DNA of 64,000 bases from assembly GCA_037178975.1 (NCBI GenBank), contig JASJZH010000004.1:9424001-9488000 (forward strand). Reading direction: 5' to 3'. This stretch comes from Oscheius tipulae (taxonomy: Eukaryota; Nematoda; Chromadorea; Rhabditida; Rhabditidae). This document shows positions 16,861-29,400 of the stretch, in pieces. A model generated the notes under the pieces. It searched no databases, had not been told where the DNA came from, and saw only the letters and a list, made by a program, of their open reading frames with translations. The position numbers were made by a program, and so were the translations under genes. How positions within the stretch are numbered: position 1 is the stretch's first letter; each line of letters begins with the position of its first letter.

Positions 16861-19683
16861 TGTCGCATTTTGCTCTGTCTGAAGTTGTCGGGGTCCACCT
16901 TAGCCATCTGTATCCAGTTCTCGCCACATCTTGTTGCAAAATCGTCTCTCCACCTAGCTCTTGGTCTTCCTGCCGTCCTGTATCGAGATCACGGCCTCCA
17001 TTCGCATATTGTCTTCGTCCATCGGTCGTGTTGCATGTTGGCTATCTTTTCGGCCCATCTCCATTTTCTATTGATCCACTTGATTCTGACGTCTTGCAGC
17101 TTCACCGTCTCGCGTAACCATTCATTTGTTCGTCGGTCCAACAGCGTGACTCCAACCATTCTACGCATCATCTTCCTCTGAGCGGTGATGAGCTTGTTCA
17201 GTTCCCGCTCTTTCAGTGTCCAAGTTTCGCTAGCATAGAGGAGTGCAGGCTCGACACATTGTGTGTAGAGCTTCCTTTTGTGTTTGAGAGTGATCCTTGT
17301 ATTTGTGAAGAGTTCGTGGAAGCGATTGAAAGAGGCCCAGGCTGATCTGATCTTTCGATTGATTTCTAGAGAAATGTTCCCGTCGAAAGAGTCTCGATCC
17401 GAGAAATATGAAATCACTACAGTAAGGAACATTCTTGCCACTCAACGTGACCGGCAGATTTCTTCTGTTTGCCATGATGAAGGTTTTCTCCGCATTGATG
17501 TGAAGGCCAACTTTGGTACTTTCTGCCGACAGCGTTTCCATCATGTATTGTAAGCCTTGAGCAGAGTGAGAAAGCAATACTGCGTCGTCAGCGTATCGTA
17601 GATTCGTGAGTTTTTTGCCGTTCACTCGCAGTCCTTGTTTTTGCCAATTCATCTTTCGGAAAATCCCTTCCATCACAGAGGAAAACAGGATTGGCGAAAT
17701 TGTGTCTCCTTGTAGAACTCCACGTTTTATCTCGATTGGCACTTTCTTTCCAATTACATTGACGTTGACGGACGATTGATCGTAAATGAGGCGTAGTATG
17801 TTGATGATCTTCAGCGGAACACCTTGCTCGCCCAACGATTTCCACAAGGCTGATCTTTCGATGCTGTCGAAGGCTTTGTTGTAGTCGATGAATCCTAGGT
17901 AGAGGGGAAATTTGTACTCATTGCTCTTCTCGATCAAGTCTTTGAGAGCTTGGATGTTGTCTGACGTGGAGTAAGACTTCCGGAACCCGGTCTGCTCTGG
18001 TGGTTGATTGTTGTCCAGCGCGAGCCTCATCCTTTCGCCTAAGATAGAGGTGAAGACCTTGAAGATGACTGAGAGAAGAGATATTGGTCTGTAGTTTTTG
18101 ATGAGCAGTGGGTCTCCCTTTTTGTAGAGCAAAGATATCGTCGAGTCCGCCAAATGATCAGGGATTTGTTGTTTCTCCAGGATATCGTTGAAAATCGCCG
18201 TCAAGTGTGGAGTGATGATGTCCTTTGCTACGTGAATCATGTCTGATGTTATTTGATCCGGCCCGGGACTTTTTCCATGTTTCAGCTTAGAGATGGCTTT
18301 CTGTACTTCTGATGCAAGTATTGGAGGGACATCGTCGTCTGTTGCGGCTACCGGGATAAGTTGATCTGACCGGGAAGCGTAGAGATCATTGTAAAAGGAG
18401 CGGACAATTTCCCGAACATCATCTGGGTCGTTGGCAATTCCACCAATGTTGTTACTCAGTTGCCTCAGGCTGGTCTTCTCGATTTGATTCTTCTGTTGAG
18501 CCTTCAGTAGACTTTTTCCTTGTATCAAAGCCTCCGTGAGACGCGATTGATGTTTTGCCCTCAGATCTTCTTTCAAAGATTCCCTCAGAACTTTTGAGGC
18601 TATCGAGAACTCCACGCGGCTGAGTCGGGTGACACGTCTAGTCATCAGTTCGTGACGTCGTTGGAACAGATTCTTGGTGCGTAGCGAGATGAAAGAAGAT
18701 TTAGGAATAGGATCTGACGAGAGTTCTGCAGCAAAAATGAGAATTTCTCTCATGTCGTTGTAGCTTGTCGTTTGGACATCTTGGACTTGTTCTTCCACAG
18801 CATACTTGAAGAGGCGCTTGTTCAGTTGAACTTTCGGACATCTCCTAGGAGGTCGTTTTAGAGAGAAGGGCAGAGTCAGCTTTCCCATCAGGAGTCGGTG
18901 ATCGGACACGAATCGAAGCCTTCCTATTATATCTACGTCTGTGAACAGTTGCGGGGATGAGCACAGGATGTAGTCAATTGCGTTCCTTGTGTCCATGTTT
19001 GGTGCGATCCAGGTCCATTTTCGTGATTGCCTCTTCTTGAAACGGGTGTTCATCACAAAGAGGTTTTTCTCCGAGCAGAAGTCAGCCAGAACTTGCCCTC
19101 TTTCGTTTCTTGTTCCCAGCCCATGAGGTCCGACATGTGGTTCTCCTGGCATTCCCGAACCAACCTTGCTGTTGAAGTCGCCGAGGACAACCTTACAAAG
19201 CAATCTTTCCCCCGGAAGCCGATCGCGACGTACTCGTTTGAACTGTAAGGCGGTATCAACGGTAGCTAGGAAGTCATCATAGGTATCATCAGAACTCGCA
19301 GACGTTGGGCCATATACTCCAATGACCCTCACCTTTCCGCTTTTTGTTTTGACATCGAGCATCGAGACTCGGTCGTTAAAGGACTGGAAGGTGACGCATG
19401 AAGACCATCTTCTGTTCACGATGAATCCGGTCTGACCGTCATGTAGCAGCAGATGTCCTGTCGATTGCACGGTTTGGCTTCCTCGTCCTCTTCTTTTGAC
19501 CTCGCTTAGAGCAATCACATCAAAGTCGACGTCGTGTAGAGCATCGTTCAGCTCTGCTAGACGGGCGTCTGTTCGTAGCGTTCGGCAATTCAGCGATCCG
19601 ATCCTTAGACGGAGCAATTCGGACATGTAGCGCCACCAGGTTGTCCAGGCTACTGATGGGCGAGAGTAGTCTACTGTCTTCAA
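16850..19683 (-). mobile_element. Non-LTR (LINE) retrotransposon, RTE-like, with endonuclease and reverse transcriptase
   Basis: The minus strand carries an ORF from 19683 with an APE-type endonuclease followed by a reverse transcriptase. Endonuclease signs are LRIGSLNCRTLRTDARL, ALSEVKRRG, VVLGDFNSKVG and VSDHRLLMGKL. RT signs are GFIDYNKAFDSIERSALW, KRGVLQGDTISPILFSSVM and the catalytic LRYADDAVLLS. The order and the C-terminal block (SETWTLKERELNKLITAQRKMMRRMVGV, read in parts) fit the RTE clade known from nematodes. The frame shifts once near 17400: the last part (17441-16989) is in another frame and ends CEWRP-stop, so this copy appears inactive. The 3' end is marked by a TAAA tandem at about 16836-16847 (minus sense). 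The 5' end is not sharply seen and may lie between 19690 and 19850. Confidence 0.9.
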
Positions 19684-19861
19684 TTAGAGACGCGGAAGGA
19701 AGCGACTTTCTTCTGCGAGCGCAGCAAACTATCTTAGCCTTCAAGTTATTGGGTCGGAGCAAACTACCTGACAAAACCACAATGGTCATGGACCTCTGGA
19801 ATAGCTATGAACTTCACAAACTGGGCATCGAACCAACCTAGTGATCCGAGCATGAACTAAT

Positions 19862-21089
19862 GTGCTGCGGTTGGAAGTCAAGATAACGCGTGGACGTGGG
19901 TTACGCTTCTGCGATAAATACACAGCGGTTTTTAGAAAAGAGATGTGCTATACACTCAGACCGTCTGTCTGTCAAGTTACCTCCAACACTTCTCCGACAC
20001 CGACATGTGGTGGACCTTGTTCAGGTTGTTATAAGCAATACATATAAGATGGAAAATTTCAGCTGATACGGTCTGCAGTCCTGAGTACACACTCCACGTT
20101 GGTACTTGCAAATGTTACAAGGTAAGACTCTTCGGATATGTTGAACCGTACCAGCAGTGGATTCTTATGTAGCCTCAAATTTCCGCGACAGAGTAGGAGC
20201 AATTTGTAGACCCATTCTGAGAGTGCAAACTATCCCAACTGACTTCCTCTAGACCTGACATGTATCGCCCTAACCTGTCAAGCGCTAATCATGTACCGCC
20301 TCTGATCCTATTCGATTTCGTCTTATACACTGAAGCAAAGTCCTGAGCCGACATTTTAGCCAGAACTGACTCGTCAATCTAACACCTTGGTGACTCTTGA
20401 CTTGCCATCTATGGTTTGTGGCCACGATCAGATAAACACACAAACAAAGCGACAAATACCTAGGCACCTCGGAACAATTTTAATCAGCCGTCTACGGCAG
20501 TTTTGCCGCTCTTGCTTTATGATTTAACACTGACATCAAGTGGCTCCTCCGCTCCCCCTGTGAGTCCAAGGATCTTCCCTGAAAATGATCTTTTAGTTCT
20601 CTAGCAATTGCAAGCGTTTGTGCTACTCTTCGCTGTTGTGTGTTGTGCAATTCTGCGGACACCATGACGGATAGACATTTAGTAAAGAAAAATTTCAGTC
20701 TGCCGGCAACGAGGCTTACAATTTTGCTTCTGCTCAAGCAAGCTGCGCCCAAGAGGGCGGCATGCTAGCCACAGTCCCTGATAACGACACAAATAACTTT
20801 CTTTTTGTGTTGGGCAACAACGAGATCCCTTGGATTGGACTGCAATGCCCGAATGGTGAAGCTAGCTGCAAATGGCAGGATGGAACACCGCTTGGCAGCT
20901 TCAGACCATTCAGTGGGAAAAACGTGTAGCAAAAATGTATACTTAGACATGGCTTATGGTCCAACGGATTACAAAGTCTTCTATCTGATCGATGTAGCAG
21001 ATGGTCCACTTACTAAGATGTGGGATGGTGAGTATGAGTCTCGGCCGTTATCATACATCTGTCAGAAAGGTAATGGTGGTCTCAACTGA
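19862..21089 (+). CDS. C-type lectin exons downstream of the retrotransposon (frameshifted)
   Basis: An exon ending at about 20026 encodes CYTLRPSVCQVTSNTSPTPT and CGGPCS, as at the end of one lectin domain plus a linker. The next exon (about 20065-20122) encodes ADTVCSPEYTLHVGTCKCYK, the start of a second domain. It splices in phase over a 0.57-kb intron to 20699 onward (SAGNEAYNFASAQASC, GGMLATVPDND, WIGLQCPNGEASCKWQDG). Near 20921, in a run of five A, the frame shifts by one base. The other frame then continues the domain (SKNVYLDMAYGPTDYKVF, MWDGEYESRPLSYICQK) to a stop at 21089. An extra A here, or a sequence error, would explain it. Together with 16616-16860 this fits an ancestral two-domain lectin gene broken by the LINE. 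Confidence 0.65.
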
Positions 21090-22840
21090 AGCAGAAACAG
21101 GATTTAGAACCGACAACGACCAGAGCACTTTTGGCCGCGATGAAATCCCAGTCTTCAGAACAGCAAAGAGGTGATAACTCTCGCAGACAAGATCCATTGC
21201 CATATTGAAGCGGACATTATTGAGTCAGATATGAACAATTTTGAATACATCAAGAGTCTATTCTCAAAGTTAACAAATGTTTGTTGATAGAGACAGAGTA
21301 ATGGAGAGCGCTGGTTTATGAGACCAACGTCTCGCGTTTGAAAGATTTTTTTTCAGATGCTTTCAGTGTATGCAAGCTAAAGAAAAGTTAATTGTATTGA
21401 CTTTTGGCCCTGTCGTGTCACCTTATTTTCCGCCGTTTACAAGGTAACTAGAGAGCTTTAGCGTGTCTGCTCACTGCCGTCGTTGGAAGCCTACTGGTTT
21501 GCTAGCTTTCTGCGGGCGTGTTAGCATCCCCCTCCCTTGAGGGTAAAATACCACCCGCTTTCTTCACTAAAAGCGCTTGAGGTCCGTTGTTGAAGAGCAC
21601 ACTCTGCGATCGTCTCTTGGCTGACAAATGCAATCCATTGCTCAGTATGCCAGAAAACTTTCAAAGGCTAGTTATTCTATTGCTCTTATTTCAACTACTT
21701 ACCAACTTTAAACACAACAGAACATTTATTGGCCAAGCATATCAAGAAGTAACTATTCTTTTTTCCATTTGTGGATTTGTGAGATGGTCGAAGTACCAGT
21801 GAGTGAACAGAGCAATGCTTTCGTACCCTTTTTGTTTAGCTACTCGAGAGGAACATATAGTTCGAGAACATCTTTCCAAAACCATTTACTCGTGCTCTCT
21901 TTGTCTTTCATCTCTCATATAAAGTACACATGTATGGCACACATCTCGAATAGCCATAAAGAACAAGGACAACTGGTGGCGTTTCCTAGAGAAGAGTACA
22001 AGGAGGAGCTGGAAGAATGGATGAACAAGTACGTTGAGGGAACAGAAGATATCTGTCGCTCCCTACCTTTTCCCCGCCTCCAAGAGGAGGATCCCTTGAC
22101 TTTAGTGTGCGTGTGTGAATGTGTGGCTTCCTCATGTCGCTGTAATTATATGTGCCTCTTTATATCTCCATATATCCAATTAATAAACTAGTAACCGTAT
22201 TGCTAGTGAACGGTAATATATCGTAGGATAGACGCAGACAGACTCTCAACTCACAATAGACTATCTTCTAATAATAGCCGTCTGCCCTACGAACAATATC
22301 AGATTTGTGGAAGAGACCGAAAGACAGAGCCTTTTTCAGTTCTCTTCCACCTATAATTGGATTGAGGGCGTTCCGAACGAATCCAGTATGTCTACGAGTT
22401 TCCAATTGATACAATTCTTTCCAGACAAATCTGGTGATTTTGAAGTTAAAGAAGAAAGCGCTAGAGAGAACGAAGAAAGAGAACGGTCTTCACCCAATAG
22501 TTCCATGAATTAGAAAAAGTAGTCAAGAAAGAACCCATCAAAGAAGTTTACGAGGAGAAAGAGCCACCGAGGAAGCGTCAAAGACTTGTTGACGTTCTAG
22601 AAAAAAAGAAGCCGGAGCTAAAGAAGACCTGGATCAGTTCTCCAAGAAGACAACTGCCAAAAAGTAATCATATTGTGTTGAACGAATCATTATCTTTTAT
22701 CAGAACTACAGGAAGTCCGGTACGATAAAGTGACTATGACCAGGACCAAACTTCACCTAACATTAATTAACGTCTAACAGATAGAACATATTGACGCTCA
22801 CATAGTATTAAAGGCTATGGAGAGATTGGGCAGGTAGATC
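21090..22840. other. Largely non-coding stretch with one lysine-rich coding-like remnant
   Basis: No recognisable gene. Around 22307-22510 and, in another frame, 22511-22700 the plus strand has charged, protein-like sequence (KEPIKEVYEEKEPPRKRQRL and KTWISSPRRQLPKS). The two parts are separated by an in-frame TAG and a frame change, without an obvious intron. This could be a decayed nuclear-protein gene. The remainder shows nothing supportable. Confidence 0.35.
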
Positions 22841-22984
22841 CGTTTTCGAGGTTGGGACATGGCTGCCCCTTGATGGTCGACGGCTGCTTATGTAGTCAGC
22901 CTAACTCAGCCGCCTCCTCGGCGGACGAGCTCGTCAGGGAAGTTATTCGCCACCTGTTCCTACCCAGCGTCGGGTTATCACTGT

Positions 22985-23175
22985 TTGTTGCTGCTGTTAT
23001 TGTCCACACGAAGAATGCGAGGATGCAACTCTGCTATTTGTACCAGAAATACAAGAACGGCAAGGCTCAAGGCACTCCTGCCAGGGATAACTGCTTCGCA
23101 GACTGCCTCTTTCCAGTGGAAGTATCGGAACTCTTCAAACACTATGACTCTACACCTGTGGCCCATTCTTTAAGC
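22985..23175 (+). pseudogene. Inverted pseudogene fragment of the ET-module gene
   Basis: The plus strand encodes KNGKAQGTPARDNCFADC and, one frame over, SFQWKYRNSSNTMTL. These match the last module of the large minus-strand ET gene (KNGKAQGTPTWSTCFGYC and SFQWKYSNSSDTMTLYTC, at about 23800-23690). The fragment sits about 0.25 kb beyond the end of that gene and runs in the opposite direction. It carries at least one frameshift and lacks most cysteines and any start. It is best explained as an inverted partial duplication that decayed. Confidence 0.7.
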
Positions 23176-23418
23176 GCCATAGACACCAGCAGAACATTGG
23201 TCTACATAATTACAAACCTCTCTGCGGTATGGAAATTATTCGCGTTTCTCAACACTTTTCAACTTTTCGTGGAGGAGAAAAAGGCAGGTGCTAATGGCTC
23301 ATAGCTCCCACCTATACAGGTATTAAGCAACTCCCATTGCCCGATTTACTTACACAGTGCAACAAAGAGGCAGAGAGACAGATCCAAAAAAATATAAGCC
23401 TTTAGTGTATCCAAATAG

Positions 23419-26400
23419 TTACTGTCGAAGGAAAATTGTCAACAAGGAAAGAGAAACAAGAAACCAGAGATCGCTTCTCGAGGCTGGACTGGGTGTGGTG
23501 GTTTGGATGTCATTTGGAATGTTCGAGTCTCCTGTCAAGCAGCCTTGAGAGTTGCAACTGCAGACCTTCAAGCCTTCCATGTTGTCGACCGAGCTACATT
23601 TGTTGTCCACGTCTGAAACCGTATTAGTATCACTAACGGTATGAAACTTACTAAGGCTCTGAACGAACTGGACCGGGTCACAGGTGTAGAGAGTCATGGT
23701 GTCTGAAGAGTTCGAGTACTTCCACTGGAAAGAAACACAGTATCCAAAGCAGGTACTCCAAGTAGGAGTGCCTTGAGCCTTGCCGTTCTTGAAGAAGCCG
23801 CTCAAGCAGGCGATTGGAATACTGGTCCAGTTGGCCGAAGGAATAACGTAGGTCAGGTTGTCGTTCTTAGTGTTGCAGTTCGTGGAGTCATCACAGCAGC
23901 AAGCTGACACGTCGGTACCGGCCTCCTTGAAAGTAGTACAGCCGTTGTCATCGATTCCGAGGCCGTCCTGAAAGGAGAGTAGGTAGAAAAAAAAATTAGA
24001 GTCCTAACTTCTTCAAAAGCAAGGCGGTCAATTTCAAACTAGCATGCTAACAAATCACGCTTGGCTAGTTTAGGCAGTATTTTAATGGCTCCATAAGTTA
24101 AAATGCCCCAACTTCATTCCAATAATGTTCACTCACCGTGCACACAGTTCTCGCAGCGCACTGGTAGACCTTAACAGTCTTGCTCGAGACCATCGTCTGG
24201 ATCGAGATGCACTTTCCGTCACAGTTCACATCTTGTCCCAGTGTGTAGTTGTCTTCCTTCACGTAGACTCCAGCGAAACAGACTAGTGGATTGTTAGGGC
24301 TTCTGTTCTTTGTCGGATCAATGCAGACGTCCGTGTTACAACAGCATCCGTCCATTCCGGGCTCAATGGGACTGCACTTACCGAGGATATCTGAACGCAA
24401 AATATCGTCGACAATCTTTTCGATTCTACCAAAACGCTTGCAGTAGCTGGATGGGTCACAAGTGTAGATACTTGCAGTGTGGTTGTTATTGTTGACACTG
24501 GTGTTGAGTGTGATGCTAACACAGTCTCCTTGACAGGGCAGATAGGTTCCATTGGCCAGTGGCTGTCCATTGACCCAGACGCCGGAATAGCAGGCGATCA
24601 TCGGATCATCGTAGGGGACCACAACGGGGGCGGTGATCTTCCCGTCAAGACCGGCTTGGGCAATATTACAGTTCGGGTTGTTGTCACAGCAGCAGCCGGT
24701 GACTTCCTTGTCTCCTGGCATGCCAGCGCAGGAGTTGTCGAGACCGAGAGCACTGCAGATTCCATTGTCTTGGAAGCAGAAGAAGGTGGTGATGTTGTAG
24801 CTGATGTTGTAGCTGGCCAGAGTAGTGGAGGCTGAACCGCATTTGCCGCTGCAGTAGACCTGGAAATTTACGTTTCAATGGCAAATGCATAGTCAGGAAG
24901 CGATTGCCCGCTATCGTATTAGCTTGCTACCAAAAAAAACCGTCTCAGTTCCCTATGATTTTCTTGAACAGTAACTTACCGTGGATCCATAAGTTTTGTT
25001 CGCAAAGTCAGTCTGGATTCCGACATAGCATGTGAGCGGATTGTCAGGGCTCCTGTTCCTCGTCGGATCAATGCAGGAATCCGAGTCACAGCAGCACCCC
25101 TTCATTCCAGGCTCAATATTAGCGCACTGATTGGCCATTCCTAATTGTAAGTTGACATCATGTAGTTAGAGTCAACTTACCGAACTGTCTACAGTAGTAG
25201 GAAGGATCACAGGTGAAGAGAGTAGCGTAGTGAGGGGTCTTGTCGACTGTGGTGTTGAGAGTAATCGAAACACAGTTTCCTTGACAGGCTTGGTACGTTC
25301 CAGGTCCCAGTGGAGCGCCGTTGACCCAGACACCGGAGTAACAGGCGATTCTAGGGTCGGTGTTGTTGACAACTGGTGGAGCAGTGATCTGAATTCAGTC
25401 AGTTCTTTTTCCGGAGAGACTCACCACGCCGCCAAAGTTGGCCTGAGCAATATTACAGTTGTAGTCGTTGTCACAACAGCATCCGGTGATGTCCTTGTCT
25501 CCAGGCATGCTACCGCAAGAGTTGTCTAATCCGAGGGTACTACAGGTTCCGGAGTCCAGGCAGAAGAAGGTAGTGGTTTTGTAGCCGGCCAGAATAGCCT
25601 GAGCCGAGGCACACTTTCCGTCACAAGGCACCTAAACCGGTTGTTTCGAAAGTTTCAGAGGCTTCGAACCGTGGATCCGTAAGTTTTGTCAGGAAAGTCT
25701 GTCTGGAGTCCAACGTAGCAGGTGAGACCCCTGGCCGGGCTCTTGTTTCTGGTAGGATCGATGCAGGAGTCGGTATTACAGCAGCATCCAGTCATCCCAG
25801 GCTCGATCTGACTGCACTTTCCGAGGATATCTGAACTTTTGTTACTTCCTCGTGAGAATCTTCCCAACCAAAGGATCTGCAGAAGGTTGAGGGATCACAG
25901 GTGTAGAGAGTAGCTGTGTGATTGGCTCCGTTCACCTTGGAGTTGAAAGTGATACTGACACAGTCTCCTTGACAGGCTGTGAAGACACCGTCCTGGACAG
26001 GCTGACCGTCGACCCAGACTCCAGCGTAGCAGGCAATTCGAGGGTCTGTGCTGACAGTGGCGTTGGGAACCGAGGTAACCTAAAGATGCTTCAGGCTTTT
26101 ATATTTATCTGTGATCTTACCGGGTTAGACATAAAGGGAGCAGCTTGAGCAACATTGCAAGCGGCTCCATTGTCACAGCAGCATCCCATGACGTCCTTGT
26201 CTCCAGGCAGAGGAAGACAAGCTACAAACTACAGTTGGAAATAGTATAATCTTTCCCACCATTGTCTAATGCAAGAGTCTTGCAGACACTATTGTCCATG
26301 CAGAAGAAACTTGTCGTGTTGTAGTTCTTTCCATTGGTGTCCTGAAGAGTCGTGATGGCGGAGCCACACTTTCCGTTGCAGAAGACTGTAGATCCGCTGC

Positions 26401-29400
26401 TTTTGCCGGGAAGATCACTTTGAACTCCGACATAGCAGGTCAGAGGGTCTCTTGGAGTCTTGTTTCTGGTCGGATCAATGCAGGAATCCGTGTTACAGCA
26501 GCAGCCATCCATTCCAGGCTCGATTGAATTACAGCTGTTGGTCATGTCTTAAAGGTTTTCTGTCTATCAGTCTTCCTCCGAACTCACTAAATTGTGTACA
26601 GTAGTAGGACGGGTCGCAAGTGTACAATGTAGCCGAGTGAGGAACATTGCTGACATTTGTGTTCAGAGTGATCGAGACACAGTCTCCTTGACAAGCCGTG
26701 AAAGTACCACCACCGTTTACAGGCGCTCCATCCAGCCACACTCCAGCATAGCAGGCGATTCTGGGATCAGTGTTGTTGGTGACAGCAGGTGGAGAGAACT
26801 AATAGAGACGCGTTTCCCAAAGAATCTTGCCACTCACGGTCATGTTGGCTTGTTTCACATTGCAGTTGTAATCGTTGTCACAACAACATCCGGTCACGTC
26901 CTTGTCTCCTGGAAGTCCGGAGCAGCTGTTATCCAATTGGAGGTTAGAGCAGATGGTAGAGTCCAAGCAGAAGAAGGTTGTTGTCGGGTATCCGGCCAGT
27001 ACAGCCGTTGCCGAGCCACACTTTCCGCTACAAGGTACCTAAATCAGACATTGGAAAGCTTCTAGAGCTCTCGTACCGTAGATCCATATGTCTTCCCGGG
27101 GAAGCCGGTCTGAAGTCCAACATAGCATGTGAGATTGCTGACGGGAACTTTGTTTCTGGTCGGGTCAATGCAGGAGTCGGTGTTACAACAGCATCCAGTC
27201 ATTCCGGGCTCGATCTGACTACATCCACCGAGGATTCCTGAATTCTCACTGGTTTCTGGTATGGAATGTTGCTTACCAACGGATCTGCAGAAGGTTGAGG
27301 GATCACAAGTGTATAGAGTAGCTGTGTGATTGGTTCCATACACCTTGGTGTTGAGTGTGATACTGGCACAGTCTCCTTGACAGGACATGAACTTTCCCGG
27401 CATGAGTGCATTGCCGTTGATCCAGACCCCAGCGTAGCAAGCGATTTTAGGATCAGTGCTGTCTGTCACGTTGGGAACAGAAGTGACCTGAAAAGATATG
27501 TCAGCCTCTTTGTCTCAACAACTTACCGGAGTGGGCATAAACATGGCAGCCTGACCAATATTGCAGTTATCCATGTTATCACAGCAGCAGCCCATGACTT
27601 CCTTGTCGCCAGGCATCGGTTGGCACTGATTGTCTAGTCCCAGAGCACTGCAGACACTGTTGTCCAGGCAGAAGAATGATGTCGTGCTGTAGTTCTTTCC
27701 ACTATCGTCTTGGAGAACAGTAGTGGCAGAGCCGCACTTTCCGTCGCAATATACCTAAAACACTTTTCATCCACGAACAATGGCTTTTCTACCGTCTGTC
27801 CGGTAGTTTTGTTCGGGAAGTCCGTCTGAATACCGACGTAGCAAGTCAGCTTTCTGCCCGGAAATTTGTTGCGGGTAGGGTCGATACAGACATCGGTGCT
27901 GCAACAGCAGCCGGTCATTCCATCCTCGATTGTGCTGCAGTTTCCGAGGATGCCTGAAATTGGTCACCATTACAGAAAGTCACGAAAGTCGGTACCGTAG
28001 TTTCTGCAGTAAGTAGACGGATCACAAGTATAGAGAGTGGCAGAGTGATTGGCTCCATTGACCTTGGTCTCGAGACGGATACTCACGCAGTCTCCCAGAC
28101 AGGATTGATAGGTTGAAGAGAGAAGCTGGCCATCCACGTCAATTCCGGTGAAGCAGGCAATTGGTGGGTCGGTAAAGGTCTGGTTGACTGGCGGAGAAGA
28201 CAAGGTGACATTCGCTTGGGCGATGTTACAAGAGTTTCCGTTGTCGCAACAACATCCAATCACATCCTTGTCTCCGGGCAGTGGTCCACAGGCATTGTTC
28301 AGGCTCAGAGCGTTGCAGATGGTCGGGTCGAGACAAAAGAAGGAGGTAGTGTTCTGTCCGTTCAGAGTCGCGATGGCTGATCCACACTTTCCATTGCAGG
28401 CAACTTGAGCTCCGTAGCTCGAGTTGGGGGCAGTTGTCTGTAGTCCGACATAGCAGTAGAGCTGAGCTTGTGTCTTGGGAACATTGGAGCTTCCGTCCAG
28501 ACATCCACTGGTCTGACAGCTGCAGACTTTCAGGCCGGACAGGTTATCGATGGGGCCGCAGTGAGTACTGGCGTCTGAAAGTTGGGTAATGCTTGGACGA
28601 ACTAACAATTCAAGACTTTCGGTTAGCAAAAATATGTCGTCAAGAGGATACCTAGAGCACAACAAAATTTGCTTAAACCAGTTTGTTAGTACATTTTCTC
28701 TTGAACTTACTGAGAGTGTTGATGAACTGGACCGGGTCACACGTGAACAGAGTCATTGTTGTTCCATTGTTAGTAGTCTGCCATTGGAATGAGGCACAGT
28801 CTCCCTTGCAGGTTGTCCATCCGGGCGTTCCTTGAGCTATTCCGTCCATGTAGAAGCCGCTCCAGCAGGCGATCGGAGTTCCTGTCATGTTAACCATTGG
28901 AATGTTGATGTTCAGATTGTCATTTGCCGAGTTGCAGTTGTTTCCAGACTCGCAGCAACACGATGTCACATTGACATTGTTGCTTAGGAAGGTGGTACAT
29001 CCGTCTCCGTCAATTTTCAGACCGTTCTATGGTGATTAAATAAGTTTGATAAGCAGCCGGACTCACAGTGCAGACGTCCTGACGGACACACTGATAAACC
29101 TTGACAGTCTTGCCGCTTACTGTAGTTTGCACTGAGGCACACATTCCGTTGCAGGCCACGTCGTCTCCCTACAAATATTGTTGTTCTGGCGGTTGAGATG
29201 TTCCGATCTTCAGAAGGACCAAATATAAATGTACCCGAGTGTAGTTGTCTTCCTTCACCCAGACTCCAGCAAAGCAGACAAGTGGAGCAGTTGGGTTGAT
29301 TCCTCGAATCGGATCGATGCAGACGTCGCTGTTGCAACAACATCCTCCCATTCCGGTATCAATAGTGCTACAGTTTCCGAGAATGTCTAAAAAACATAAA

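Noticed and set aside
24479-24835. 118-codon plus-strand frame inside the ET gene
   Set aside because: It is a shadow of the minus-strand ET modules; several similar frames appear at each repeat unit (25230, 25918, 26592, 27326).
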